From NCBI GenBank assembly GCA_033819885.1, contig JAQYUZ010000004.1:512928-576927 (forward strand): 64,000 nucleotides of DNA. The letters run 5' to 3'. Shown piece by piece: positions 1 to 11,542 of this stretch. The position numbers and the translations under genes were made by a program. Position 1 is the stretch's first letter. Each line of letters opens with the position of its first letter. Under the pieces are notes generated by a model, which saw only the letters and a list, made by a program, of their open reading frames with translations, had not been told where the DNA came from and did no database searches. The stretch comes from Microbotryomycetes sp. JL201 (Eukaryota; Basidiomycota; Microbotryomycetes).

Positions 1-257
1 CTGTTCTGCTGCCGTGTGGATTGTTCCAGGCAGCTTTGGGTGTGGTTTGTCACTGTGCAAGTGCGAATGGTTATGTTTAAAATGCGATGGTGAGCTGAAG
101 CTACTGTCGTCTGGCGGGGCCCCGCTCGGCGCTGCACTCACGTCTTTGCCGCGATCGTCACGTTTGCGCCGGCACTGGCGAGCTTTGTAGCAATTGCTAG
201 ACCGATCCCTCGGGATCCACCAGACACAAACACGGTCGGCGCGCGTGCGAGCGACAT
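1..257 (-). CDS. HSDL2-like short-chain dehydrogenase, 5' part (runs off the window)
   Basis: Two exons are visible on the minus strand, 257-142 and 52-1, joined across an 89-nt GT-AG intron; the gene continues beyond base 1. The start Met at 257 is followed within 10 residues by a Rossmann fold with the SDR cofactor motif (FVSGGSRGIG). A conserved IAAKT stretch then leads into D-K-P-H-P-K-L-P-G-T-I-H-T-A-A, which is characteristic of the hydroxysteroid dehydrogenase-like protein 2 group. The splice falls inside that IAAKT segment, so the family match confirms it. Members are peroxisomal or mitochondrial NAD(P)-dependent oxidoreductases, often with a C-terminal SCP2 domain. Only about 56 residues are present here, so substrate, catalytic Tyr/Lys and any SCP2 domain cannot be judged. 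Confidence 0.8.
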
Positions 258-753
258 TGCCGGCGTCTACAATCGCCGGTACTAGTCAAGCAGGTGTTCT
301 GCCGACACACCCTCACTGCAGAAATGCTGAACGCGCCGCTGTCGGGACTATATAGGCAGCCCGAGATCGAGGAAGAGGCAGGGACCAACTGTTTGATTCG
401 CTAGCGTCGAATCACGTGCCGCTGCCCAAAGGCAGCACGACAAATCTCGATTCAAGCTGGCTTTCAGCAAACTTTGACTGAAAAAAAAGTATTCTTTTGA
501 CCTCTGCATCAAGCGCGCATTGATAACGAACGGTTCGTAATAAAGCACAATTTTGCGCTCTCGCGACGAAGGCCCTCAGGAGGTCGTCGACCTGGTGTGC
601 ACAGCTTTTCGAGAAGCTGTGCTTTCATGTGCTTGGCTCGGCCTGCCGAACAGATAGCGGTGCGACGAGCGTGCACGAGGTTGACTCCTCGCGGAGTTGG
701 GACCGTATCTTCATTGTGCAGGCAAACCTTCTCGTCTCGTTCCGATCACCCAC
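258..753. other. Intergenic, divergent promoter region
   Basis: About 500 bases separate the dehydrogenase (leaving leftward) from the first gene of the paralogue trio (leaving rightward). Short open frames occur on both strands but none shows family similarity or a supported splice. I see no RNA gene or repeat. Confidence 0.6.
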
Positions 754-2272
754 ATGGCGCCGCGTTCTCGGTCGAGCTCGAGAAGGAGAGGTGACGCGAA
801 GCCTCAGGACAGCCGGAATCTGTCGGTCCCCGGACACTACGACCGGACGGTTCGTGATTGAGGTTTCGACCAAAACCCGGCTGTGTGCTGACAGTCTTCC
901 TGCCTCAGCAGTCCGCTTTGATATCGAGATCTTTATCTCAAGAAGATCTATCAGTGGCTGCGAATGAAAACCACTCCGAGATTTGGTTGCCCCTCACCAA
1001 GCTTAAGGAGCAGGATGAACGCAATCGTCAGGCTTCGAATCATAGGGCAGTCCTCGCGTACGAGGCGGTTCTCACTGCTCAATTTCGCGCTCGAGAGCTG
1101 AATAATCAACAGAGAATTTCTAGTGCGTCATATCGGAGGCGGAATTTCAAGTCGAGGCGAAGGCACTGATGCCCACCCCCTTCCACAGAGCAAGAATATA
1201 AGGAGGCGCTCGACCTTCTTGTAAGGCTCTCTCATGAGCTCGCAGACATGATCCGATTGGCTGTGCAACGGAGCTTTCAAGAAGGATCTGGGCAAAAGTT
1301 GACTAAGTTCTGGCGAGACGTCGCACGCCACGATACTAGTGTGAGTCTTTCGGAATATTCACAGAACCCAGGACCACGAATATAAGCCAACCTTCCCCTA
1401 TGTTTCCAGGCGGTCCGGCTCCTGCACCAGGACTCGAATCTCGCCTTGCCTGCCGAGCGAGTTAGAGATCTGCAAGACATCTGGCTGCCGTTGATCCTAC
1501 ACGACGAGATGCCAGGCATCGATAGACTTGCTCAAAATATTCAGCACTGCGCGGAAGCCTTGCACAACGGTAAATCCGTGAATTGGGAAAAAATGTCACA
1601 TTGCTGACGATCACCCTCCAGACGCCTTTGATTTTTCAACTCGCAACACGCTTATTTCTAAGCTTCAGAAAGAGCGTGATCTCTGGGCCAATGGTATCAG
1701 GGAGTTTTGTCCGCGAGAAGAGTCATTCTGGCAGCGGCTGTCGAACGACGAGCCCGAGGCGAGTGCAGTCTCTGGAACTTGACCTGCACCAGCTCACAAC
1801 TTCGTGACAGGCTGTGGCAATGTTTCGAGCTGCAGTGCTTGGAGCTCAGAATGCACACAACAATCAGCGAGCCTCGAGACTGTTCCAGGCGCCTCCACCG
1901 CTTCCCAAAGATGATGGATATGTGCCGAGAGCACGTGTGAGTCCCGGTTGGCGAACATGCAGTGATTGAATGCAATGGCTTAGCTTATTCCTTCCTTTGC
2001 CCAGTCCCCGGGGATGGCCATCAATCCCGGAGCCCTACTTCATCAGTCGCAGCACCCACCGCGCATGTCCTCGTTCAATACAGACGTCTCCCTTCCGCTT
2101 CGTGGGCGGCTCGTACACCGAGAAATTGAAAACGCTCACAAATCGCGTCGCAACTCATCAGTAAGTCATAGCAAGCAGGTATCAGGAGCTTCTTGTTTTG
2201 ATTAACACATCACTCGACCAGTCTGATCACGATCAATACCGAGATGTACACGAAAGAAACCTGTTCGGCTAG
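754..2272 (+). CDS. Unknown protein, paralogue 1 of a tandem trio
   Basis: I do not recognise this protein. The model has eight exons: 754-849, 909-1122, 1189-1340, 1410-1569, 1622-1762, 1836-1936, 2005-2160, 2222-2272, giving 356 residues. It opens with an Arg/Ser-rich stretch. Two copies of a helical unit follow, each starting with a W-x-P-L motif (EIWLPL, then DIWLPL) and ending near an F-W pair (KFWRDV, then SFWQRL). The intron inside each unit is phase 1 and the intron closing the first unit is phase 0. The protein ends in a separate 17-codon exon, S-D-H-D-Q-Y-R-D-V-H-E-R-N-L-F-G. The next gene shares the two units and that terminal exon, so they are duplicates. No signal peptide or membrane segment is seen. 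The acceptor of the fifth intron (1835) is the least certain splice. Confidence 0.65.
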
Positions 2273-2511
2273 TGTCTGGCCTGTTGACAGTCCCCGCTCT
2301 TCCTGTGTATTCTATCTAGAGATTTTGTCCGAAGCCATAAACTCTTATTTTATCTCAAATGATGACTGATGGCCGAGTGAGCAGGATCGCAGCTGGTACG
2401 CAGTAAGATTTTCGTGCGGTGCAGCTCTAAACTCCTCGAAATTGATCCCGCGGAGTTTGGCATACCTCGCCAGAAGCAGGCTCAGCACTTTGGCTTGAGC
2501 CATTCAAAGCC

Positions 2512-4290
2512 ATGTCGACTCTCCACACGAGCGGTCGCAGGAAATCGCATCACTACCACCATGTGAACCCGCTTAGCTCCCATCCTACTTTTCGGGTAGG
2601 GTTTCTCTCCCTCCGTATCGCAGAGGCAGTCGAGCAACAGCACGAAACGAACAGGGGCAGGAGTCGTGAGGGCGAAAAGCCGTCACATGGCCTCATCACT
2701 GGGCATCATCACCTTGTATCAGAGCGAAATCATAGCGCAGGCGAGGCTTTCCACAAGAGCGACAAAGTAGAGTCCAGCTGAGTGGAACTGTTGAGTTGTC
2801 TTGAAACTGAGCACGTAACCACACAGGGCATTTCGCGATTGAATCAACTCAGGAAGGACGAACAAGAGGTTTGGCGTCCGCTCGAGCGGTGGCGCATGCC
2901 CATGGTTGAGGAATACGTCACCTTGTGCATGGTCTTGTCGATAGCAGAGAACGAGCTCCATGCGCACATACTTGACGGTAAGACTGACCGCGCCATCAAT
3001 AATCAGCATAAAGCTGATGTACTTCCGCAGACAACAAGTGGCGTGTGCTATGTAGGGCAGCACTTGCGTACGCCATCGAGTACGCACAAGACATTCGTGA
3101 TCGTGTCCAATTGCCCGAGGGGATCAAGTGGGACGCTTACTGGCTCCTTGTCCAGAATGGAGATGAGAAGGCAAGTTCAGGTGCACAGAATGGCCCATCC
3201 TGCGGCCGGAACGTTCCCAACTGATATTGAGATTTTATGTGGGAAATAGTGCAGGCTATCGCTTCTCGATGCCGCTAACAGAGCTCCTAAGCCGCAGACA
3301 TTTGGTCCTCACTGGACCGATGACTACGAAACCGTTTGGGGGCCTCTTGCGAGCCGCAACGCTGTGCCGTCGCAGCTCATTGATACGTTGGACCAGTTTG
3401 CACTCGCCGAAACCACGACCATGGATGGCAAGTCGAGCTGCCCTTCGTCAGAAGTGGACTGTGCCAACTGTTGACCTCTTCCAAACAGCTACTGTGCAGC
3501 GCAGAAGGACATTCGAGCTACAAGACGCGCTTCATGATCTTGCGGAAAAGATTATCTCCCATGTAGACATGGCATTCAAGACTCGACCCGTATTCTGGAA
3601 GGCCGTCAGAGGAAATAAAGCCCAAGTTAGTGGTGAGCACGAACGGCGCGCTGTCTTCTTGCTGACAGCGATTCATCAGGCTGTCAATGAGATTGTTCGA
3701 GCCTCGATCAAAGCGTGCGGTCACCCGCCGCAGTCGCCCCGGTTCGTCAAAGAGGATCAGGCTGTCGACTTGAGTCGAGTTTCGCCAAGGAGCAAGCCTG
3801 ATAAGGAAAACAGGTCCAGCGCATCGCTCCATCAATTGCATCACGATGACGGAAAGTTCTCGGGCAATTACAGCGACCACGAGATCGCTCAGGCGCGGGA
3901 ACGACAAACTTCGAGCGCGCCAACCTCGCCGTCTGTGTTGGACGACGACTTTGGTATGCATTTTACGCAACCCCGCGGAAGCGTGCGACTGGACCCGCGC
4001 CAGTCAATAGTAGACCGTCTTACTCCTGCGAGCCTCCCTCACCTCACACAAAATGCCACTGCTCGGGGTTTCTCTACTAGACTCGGCGACGCCACTCGGT
4101 CCCACAAGCCCGACAGACCGACATTCACACAGATTAACTGGTCCTCTAGCGCGCGAAGAGCTCACGACATGACTGCGGTGAGTTTATCAATGAACTGACA
4201 CTGTTCTCAGAATTCTGACTTCCCGCTTCGTATTTGTAGCCTGACTCCTCAGCTTACAAAGACTCGCACGAAGCAGACTTGTTTGAATAG
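2512..4290 (+). CDS. Unknown protein, paralogue 2 of a tandem trio
   Basis: Function unknown. Proposed exons are 2512-2766, 2827-2977, 3031-3170, 3298-3427, 3489-4177 and 4240-4290, about 471 residues. It repeats the architecture of its left neighbour: a basic N-terminus, a first W-x-P-L unit (EVWRPL), a second one (TVWGPL) closing with V-F-W-K-A-V, a long polar low-complexity region, and a separate 17-codon last exon P-D-S-S-A-Y-K-D-S-H-E-A-D-L-F-E matching the neighbour's tail. Unit-internal introns are phase 1 and the unit-closing intron is phase 0, as in paralogue 1. Two introns need GC-AG donors (GCAAGT at 3171 and 3428). The second is well supported by frame; the first spans 127 nt and is weaker. 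An in-frame 54-nt intron at 3626-3679 is also possible. Confidence 0.6.
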
Positions 4291-4424
4291 CTTCCTTGTA
4301 AATTGATCTCATCACATTTGTCATGCCTGTATATCGCCCTGGGGTTTGTGCTTTGAGATAGACAATCTTTGATGCAATACCGACCTGTCTTCTGGAGGGC
4401 AAGCTCAGCTGCAGGCTACATATT

Positions 4425-5885
4425 ATGGAAGCCGGACCTGCACTGCGTCCGCCCCATTTGGTGCGAAAGTGGCTGCGCAGAAGAGTCCGAGGATCCGAGG
4501 ACTTGGAAGAAGGCCACTGCCCCAATATAAGAAGGCCAGGGCGGTGGCCTTCTTTCTCTTTCCTTCTGTTTCAGACCGCATCAATATGCCACAAATCAGG
4601 TAGAAAACAGTTGATCAAGAGACTCTGGCTAAGCTCGATCCGCATGGATCTGCCACGAGCTTACAAGTATGAATCCCGAACTATTGACTCCTGACTCGTA
4701 GCGGCGAAAGGCCAGTGCTGACTTTTGTTGAGCAGAATAACGGCTTGACGTATTTCAAGACTCCGAGCATCATCACCGAAGATTTCAGAGTCTTGTGGCA
4801 ACCGCTGAAACTCGCGATGGGTCACAAGCCTGTGCACGAGTGGGACATGTTTGTAACGCTGAGCGCCCGTCTCGACTTGGGGCGACAGCTCGGGTTATGG
4901 CAGGGTCAAGGTGAGTGATTCGTGTCAGCAGGAATGCATTTCTGACCACGCTGCCGTAGAATTAGGCTGGGATCGAGCTTGCGACAACCTATGCGATTTC
5001 CTGCACGATCTCGCGAATTCGATCCGTCTTGAGCTTGACGCTCGCCTGAAAGCGATCAATCGTCCTGTAGCGGCATTCATGGAGTCGATAAACATTGCAA
5101 AATCCGAAAGGCGGACCATCCTCGGCGCCGTCGTTACGCGCGACCTTGCTAGCCTCCGCGAGGCGTACGTGAGAGTTGCCGGTTGGTGGAAAATGGACTT
5201 TTACCAGGTCATCCAGCATCTTGAAGGCAAAGGTGTCTTGCCAAAAGCGATCGTCAATCAAATCAAAATCTGCCGTACGGCGGACATCATGAAATCTTCT
5301 GACGGGCCAATGCCGAATGACGTAAATTACGACATATTAAATCTTCAACGCTCGTACAGTGCTAGCTACAAGATCCACATGTTTGCGCAGGAGGTGGTGG
5401 CAGCCCTGACCAGAGCAAAGGGTTTTGATGATGAAAACTTCTGGAGTGGGCTCCGTGCGCGGCGATCCCAGGTGAGCTGAGAGAAGCGTAGATGCAGAAC
5501 CACTTTGCTGACATCCCCTTTCAAGGCCATTGAGGCGCTGGTGCAGGCGGCGAAGACAGTCGCAGCTTCAACTGAGCACGACTTGGTGCATCGTGTCCGG
5601 ACTCGAGCGGCTGGCGCGCGTCCTCCTGTTGTCTTTGCGCCTTCGGCGTCGAATGCAGCACAAGCTGTGGCCAAGTCACACCTCCGTAACAGCGAAGGTC
5701 CATTATCGACAGTGCATTCGGCTCCGAATCTGAGGATAAGCTTCTCGAACGGTTTCGTGTTGCCTCCTCTCGAGCTGCCGACGTCTCCAACCCGCAGCTC
5801 AACCTGGCCTGAGCAACAGAGCCAAACTCGTAATCCACGACGACACGGCATGAATGTCGGGCAGATGCTGGGCTGCGGACCGTGA
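4425..5885 (+). CDS. Unknown protein, paralogue 3 of a tandem trio
   Basis: Function unknown. Exons are 4425 (or 4644)-4666, 4702-4910, 4960-5471 and 5526-5885, giving 440 or 367 residues depending on which in-frame ATG starts the protein. The first unit has the family motif as V-L-W-Q-P-L, followed by a phase-1 intron and a helix with N-L-C-D-F-L-H-D-L-A, which aligns with D-A-L-H-D-L-A in paralogue 2. The second unit is degenerate (G-W-W-K-M-D-F-Y) but still ends with an N-F-W motif before a phase-0 intron. The conserved 17-residue tail exon of the other two copies is not evident; the frame simply ends at 5885. Copy 3 is therefore the most diverged, or its 3' end is mis-modelled. Confidence 0.55.
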
Positions 5886-6332
5886 CCACGTTCACGCCGC
5901 CTCGTGAAGTTTGTCAAGCGTATGATCCGAGGCAGCGAGCTCGGCTCCGCTTTTACCTGAAATTTGCTTTGATTTCTGTAGCAGACGCTGTTACTACTTC
6001 TGTACTCAGTTCTCTCTATATTCTCCTGAACCCAATCCATATTGTCCTGCAGGCGCTTTGGCTGCGGAATGTCTCGCTCTCTCTCGTTCAACGTAACTCG
6101 GACTCACGCGCGACGCTCTCGAGGGCGAGAAACAGGCCGGGCAGGTCTTCCGGAGCTCATATCTCAGTGAAACAAGGTCCGACCGGCCTCGGGTGGCCTG
6201 TACGAGGATGGAGCTGCCGAGGTCAGGGAGGCGCGCCTCAGCGTCCGGCGGCGAGGCTCTGCGTGCGTACACTGCATGCGCGTGCGCGCGTTCAACTGAC
6301 AAGTGTCGTCTGACCTTTCAGCATCACCGCGC
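5886..6332. other. Intergenic between paralogue 3 and CAP10 gene 1
   Basis: About 450 bases. A CTGAC-then-TTTCAG pair at 6310-6330 looks like an intron end immediately before the CAP10 start codon, so an untranslated first exon of that gene may lie here. Nothing else is supported. Confidence 0.5.
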
Positions 6333-9111
6333 ATGGCCGACGGCGGTCTGTTTGGGAGCAGCTCGAGCAGCGCCGTACCCGCCTCGCCACGGATCAGCTA
6401 CAGCTCGCACCAGAATCCGTCGGCAGACCGTGGACCGCAAGCTGCTCGGATCGCAGGCTCGTCAGGCCGACAATTGACACGCAGAATGTCTGGCTCGACG
6501 CCAGGCGCAAGCTTGCCCCAAAAGGTTCGCAACTCGTGGCTGAGCAGGCTCATCGGCTCAAACACGTCAAGTACGCCTCCACCAGTAACTCCGGGCAGCA
6601 GTGCGTTCCCGAGCAACCCGCTCCGCACACCGCGACCGTTCTACGACGCCAGAACGTATGATGGCCGGCCCGTATCGACCTTGGGACTGGTCAGAGACAT
6701 TCTCTTGCGACCGTTCATGCTGTTGTTTCGCAGAGGACCGCTGCTGCCCCTGGTCATGCTTTTGATGACGCTCGTGCTCATCCTCACGTACTCGACTCAT
6801 CCGTCCACGCAGTCCGTCAAGCGCAAGGTTCAAGGCGCCGTCGGACCGTACATCCCTCAGCGTGCCGCAGATGCCATCAGCTGGCGCAGCTCGCGGTGGA
6901 GCCAGCAACAGCCTTGGAAGGCCGGGAACGGCCTCGTTCCAGACCCTGACGAAGATGACTTGTCGGACCTGAGTGGACCAGGCAAGAAACCGACCAAGAT
7001 TACAGCTGAATCTGCCTCTCTGCCATCGCCGCGCAAAGATGGACGTTTGATTCTTGAACCAGGCAAGAAGCATCCTATCCCTGTGCTCATGGAACGGGCA
7101 AAAAAGGAGTGGGAGAGGCTCAAGGCGAGGCAGAGTAAGACGTTTGCTCAGGCAGTACGCGAGTACGAGCGTCGTTACGGCCGCAAACCACCGGAAGGTT
7201 TCGATCAGTGGTCAGTCCGACTCTTTTTTGATTCTGATTAGGCTCCACTCATCGATCGAGAGTGCAGGTACGCGTTTGCAAAAGCCCACAAGGTCTTGAT
7301 GATCGACGAGTTTGATATGATCGACAAGGATTTATTGTTATACCGAGCGTTTGCCCCGCCGACATTTCGAAAGCGCGTCAACCATCTCAAAGACACATTC
7401 GACACAATCTGGACGATCGAAGTCAACAAAGGCAAAATCGTTCGCGGGGGACAGCTCAAAGACCACGACCGAGCGAAAGGCGTTGAAAAGCTCATGGAAC
7501 GATTCCTCAAGCATTTGCCGGACCAAGTGCTTGTGTATAACGGCCACGACAATGCCAGGATAGCCATCGCCGCTGACGAGAGGGATCGACTTGAGACGCT
7601 CGCTCGCAAGGGAGAATGTAAGCGAGAACCATCTTGAACAGGAAGGGTGTCAAGCTGACGCAAGCTACATTCGACAGACGACACCGACTCGGAACCGCCG
7701 TTCGAGCCAAAGCTGAAAGGTCAAGAGCCGCACTGGGGCATGCCTGTCTTTTGTCCGCCAGGCTCGGCCGTGCGCGAGCCCACGTTTGATTACGGCTGGG
7801 CATCCATGGAATCCACTGGTCTTGAGATGCCCGACGTGGAGGAGGGCACTATCGGCTCGCTTGTCGACAATTTCAAGTCGTACATGAATATTTGCGAAAA
7901 CCCGCAGTATCGTCATTTCCACTGCACCTCGTCGTGGGTGTACCAACACCATCCTACGCCCGTACTGCCACTGATCACGCCAGGCGTGCAAGCGACTCTG
8001 GCCGACATTCACGGCCTGATTATTGAGCAATTCGACCTCGACAATCAGCACGACCCAACTTGGGAGGAGCGCGCGTTCACGTCCTTGCAATGGCGTGGTC
8101 AAACAAGTGGACCTTTGTGGGAAAAGGTCGTGCCCTGGCGATCGACCCAACGCGCTCGCTTGCATTTGTTGTCCCACCAAGAATCTGGCTCGCGCACGAT
8201 TGTCTTGACAGACGGTAACGACGTCATGAGAACGGAAGAGGTTCCGAACTATAGGCTCAACCCGTTGTTTTTGGACGCGGGCATGGTCGGACCGGCCGTG
8301 CAATGCGTCAAAGAAGACGGCACTTGCGACGAAATGGAACGAGTGTTTCAAGGGTACGACAAGCGGATTAGCTTTGATCGCGCTTCATTGTACAAATATG
8401 TTCTCGGTCAGTACTGTTCTGCCGCTGCACAATGACGTCTCAATGGCTGACTGCCAGCGCGACAGACATTGACGGCAACAGTTGGTCTGGACGATTCCGG
8501 CGGTTGATGATGTCGAACGCGGCCGTAGTCAAGGCGACCATCTTTCCCGAGTTCTGGACGGTGAGCTGAGCTTCTTCTTTGCTGACAAGAGATCGGCGCT
8601 GACACTGAAGGTGTGGCTTGTAGGATTGGATCGTTCGTATGTCTACTGGCAGCGTTTCTGATATCGTTCCGAGAGCTGACGCGGACTTTGCGCAGCCTGG
8701 CTCCATTTTATTCCAATTCAAGTCGACTACAGCGACATGTGGGACGTCATGGCATTCTTCAGGGGCGGCTTGCAAGGCGAAGGCGCGCACGATGACCTCG
8801 GTCGACAAATTGCCGAAGCTGGCAAGGACTGGGTCAAGCAATGCTTCAGATGGGCAGACTTGGAGGCATATCAATTTAGGTCAGTGCGAGATTCGTGGTT
8901 GTGAGATTGATCTTAGCTGACATTCGTGATCGCTCAGGCTCAATCTCGAGTACGGCAGGCTGTACAACGATGAAAAGCTTCCCGGATCGAACGACTTTAC
9001 TGGAGATCCGTAAGTTGTATTGTTGTCTAATGAAGACCACTGCTCACCCACCGAACGTTGCTCGCGAACAGCTCTATCGAACCAAAATGGGACGGAACGA
9101 TCAAACTCTGA
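6333..9111 (+). CDS. CAP10-like type II membrane glycosyltransferase 1
   Basis: Eight exons (6333-7210, 7268-7617, 7678-8406, 8466-8560, 8624-8636, 8696-8879, 8938-9009, 9072-9111) encode 786 residues. A Ser/Pro-rich cytosolic tail precedes one hydrophobic anchor near residues 137-155, giving type II topology. The lumenal part from about residue 245 is a CAP10/POGLUT-like domain. It shows [17 protein letters not shown], then L-Q-W-R-G-Q-T-S-G with R-A-R-L, then [11 protein letters not shown], and finally [12 protein letters not shown]. The family includes Cryptococcus Cap10 (capsule) and xylosyl/glucosyltransferases of the Golgi and ER; the donor sugar cannot be read from sequence. A 13-nt internal exon (8624-8636) is required to keep the frame. 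A second homologue starts at 21241. Confidence 0.9.
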
Positions 9112-9338
9112 GCGTCATGTTTTACGAATCTCATCACTGGTTCTGTTCTCGCATCTCTGGTCTGGTTTCGCATCTCCAATCGAATTTCTTTGCATCCCAC
9201 AAATACCCGTATTTTCATTGTGTAGACTGGCTAAGTGTTTTCATCTCTCACTTTTGTAGAACGAACCAAACTGAAATACATTCAACAACGTGATTGCGAT
9301 ATTACAATGAGATTAGTGCGAGTGTAGGTGCATTTGCC

Positions 9339-11363
9339 TCAACAGACGACAAGGTCCTCGATCTCGACAATGATGGTTTCGCCAAGGTCGACGACGCCCA
9401 TTCGACCTTTGTCGGCGCTCGGACCATCGTGGGCCAAGTCGTCTTCAAGTTGAGCGATACCTTCTGCCGTACACGCTTCGTTGAGTTCGATGACGGCTTC
9501 GAGCGATTCGTTTTCGGCGCCAATGAACGTGCCAAAGTGAACGCCTGACAGCAACTTGACCTGTCAGCCCGTCGATTCTCCGATCGCGAAGTGAAAGAAT
9601 AAAGTGCGCACCTATAGAGTTGCGAGATTTGGTTTCGAGGTGAATCGAAACGGCATCCGTCGGTGACCCGTGCAGTCCAGAGGGTATGTTTTCGTGGTGC
9701 AACTGTGAGCCAAAGTCGATGAATCAGTCGTTTCTGTTGCACTCCTGATGTCGACACTTACGCGCAAGCCTAGCCACGATACGAAACTCAGCGAACCGCC
9801 GCGCCAGATCGGAATGAATGACAAGTCAAAAGGTCCAAACTTTTCGCCGATCGCTGTCTCGACATGTCAGTACTCAGCCCGACCTCTCCGAATGGTTGAC
9901 ACTCACTTCTGAAAGCAGGGCAAACGGCCTTTGACATGCGATGTCGTCGGTAGCCAGTGTCACTGCGAAAAAAAAAAACGGATTAGCTCTCGGCAATTCG
10001 CAGGAGCGACCCGAGAAGCGCTCACCCGGCAAAGTACAGGGCTCCGCGCCTCGTCTTTCGTTTACCTTTAGTCTCACTGTCGCCTTGAGCGTTCTCCTGT
10101 ACCTGCTTCGTATCGATAAAGTGCTCGACGACCCAGCCACACCACAATGTCGAGCCAGAATCGATGCCTGTGCGACCAGAGTTGTGCTGTGCTGGTACAC
10201 AAGTAATCTTCATCGTCGAGCTATTGCTCATGGTCATGGTCGATGACGTCGACGCGGCGTCTGTGATGGTGGCGAGCTCCTGGCCGACGTCTGACGGCGT
10301 AAGCTCAACCGACTCCCACCAGTCCATCTCGAATATGTTGTCTTCTGGCACTCCGGTGGCTGTGAACCAGGGTTTGTTGCCTATGATACACAATGCATGA
10401 ATGAATATCCGAGGCAGCAAACACGAAAGCAGGTTCGACTGACCCAATGGCACAAAGTATTTGCAGTTTGGATATTCTTCAATGACGGCCTGAATGCTGG
10501 ACAAGTCCAGGTGGTCGTAACTGGAGGATTGAGTTTGGATTCAGTTTTGAGAGCGCGCGATCTCGACGGTCTGGTGCTGTGGCGACTGACTGGTTGTGCG
10601 AGATGAACAGTGCCTCGCAGCCGGGCAAGTCTTGCACCTCGCACGGACTAGGCCTGTACCTTGCTGGTCCGGTGTATTGAGTCGGACCTGCCCTGCCGCT
10701 GAATATAGGGTCGAACAGCATCTTGAATGTGTTTTGGTGGCGTTTCAAGCCGTCGTGTCCCCAAGGCATCTCGACGAACGCGCCGGCGTGTCCGAGCCAA
10801 GTGCCCATCATGAGCTGTCCGCGGTGATTTGGGTCGTGCGTGGTGCGCGTGAACCTGTCTCCGCGGTCACTCCTGGCTGTCGCGCCTCTGCCCTCGCCCC
10901 AGTCTGGCTGTACGACTTGAATCTCTCGTGCGCGCCTGTCACTCTCAAGCTTGTGGCGAGGCTTGGCCCATCCGACAACTGAGCCACCTGACCACATCTC
11001 GTGCAAAGTCGGGACCTGGGCAGATGGCCATGGGTTCTTGAATGCTGTGCCGTTGTCGTTGGCCCAGTGGCTTGGCTTGTCCTTGACGTCGTCCTGTCCG
11101 TCCTGAGCACCGTCTGTCGCAGCGCCATTGTCGTCTTCGTTGTTGTGCTCCTCCTCTCCGCTCTTGGGCTGATGATGCTTGCTCTTGTGCAACCTGAGGT
11201 GCCTGCGGCGATGGCGATGCGCGCTCATCGTCTGCTCGCGCGCCGGCATCGCACCCAACGCCTCGTCCGCCTTGACTTGTTCGGCCGTAGCTTGTCCACA
11301 GCAGCTGTCGCTGCGGTCTCGCACGCACGGCAGTGATGGCATGGGCTGCAAAAGCGAAATCAT
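9339..11363 (-). CDS. NAPE-hydrolysing phospholipase D-like metallo-beta-lactamase protein
   Basis: Seven exons (11363-10591, 10520-10444, 10380-10026, 9962-9907, 9853-9762, 9702-9612, 9544-9339) sum to 549 residues. The metallo-beta-lactamase signature S-H-N-H-Y-D-H-L-D lies near residue 255, with its second His codon split by the first intron. Downstream are G-D-T-G-Y-R, F-D-L-S-F-I-P-I and a C-terminal G-V-H-F-G-T-F, matching N-acyl-phosphatidylethanolamine phospholipase D and yeast mitochondrial Fmp30. The reaction expected of the family is zinc-dependent release of N-acylethanolamine from NAPE. The first 100 residues are His/Arg-rich and acidic and probably disordered. The gene converges with CAP10 gene 1 (227 bp between stops) and diverges from the transporter at 11543. 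The 772-nt first exon supports the start at 11363, but an upstream exon is not excluded. Confidence 0.88.
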
Positions 11364-11542
11364 TCCGCTTGCCCGGGAATGACCTCATCGATCATTTCCA
11401 AAGAACAGCCACTACAGATCATGCGCAGAGCAAGCTACCTACCACCTTGATTCGTATGCTGCGGGCGTGCACACATGTTTTTGATAACTGCTCTCGAGGC
11501 AGCAACTTTCGAATTTCAAAGGTTCGCTTTCGACGAGAAACC

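Noticed and set aside
5366-6091. Long minus-strand open frame (241 codons)
   Set aside because: It lies antisense to the spliced exons of the third paralogue, whose motifs and splice sites are conserved; the antisense frame has no family features.
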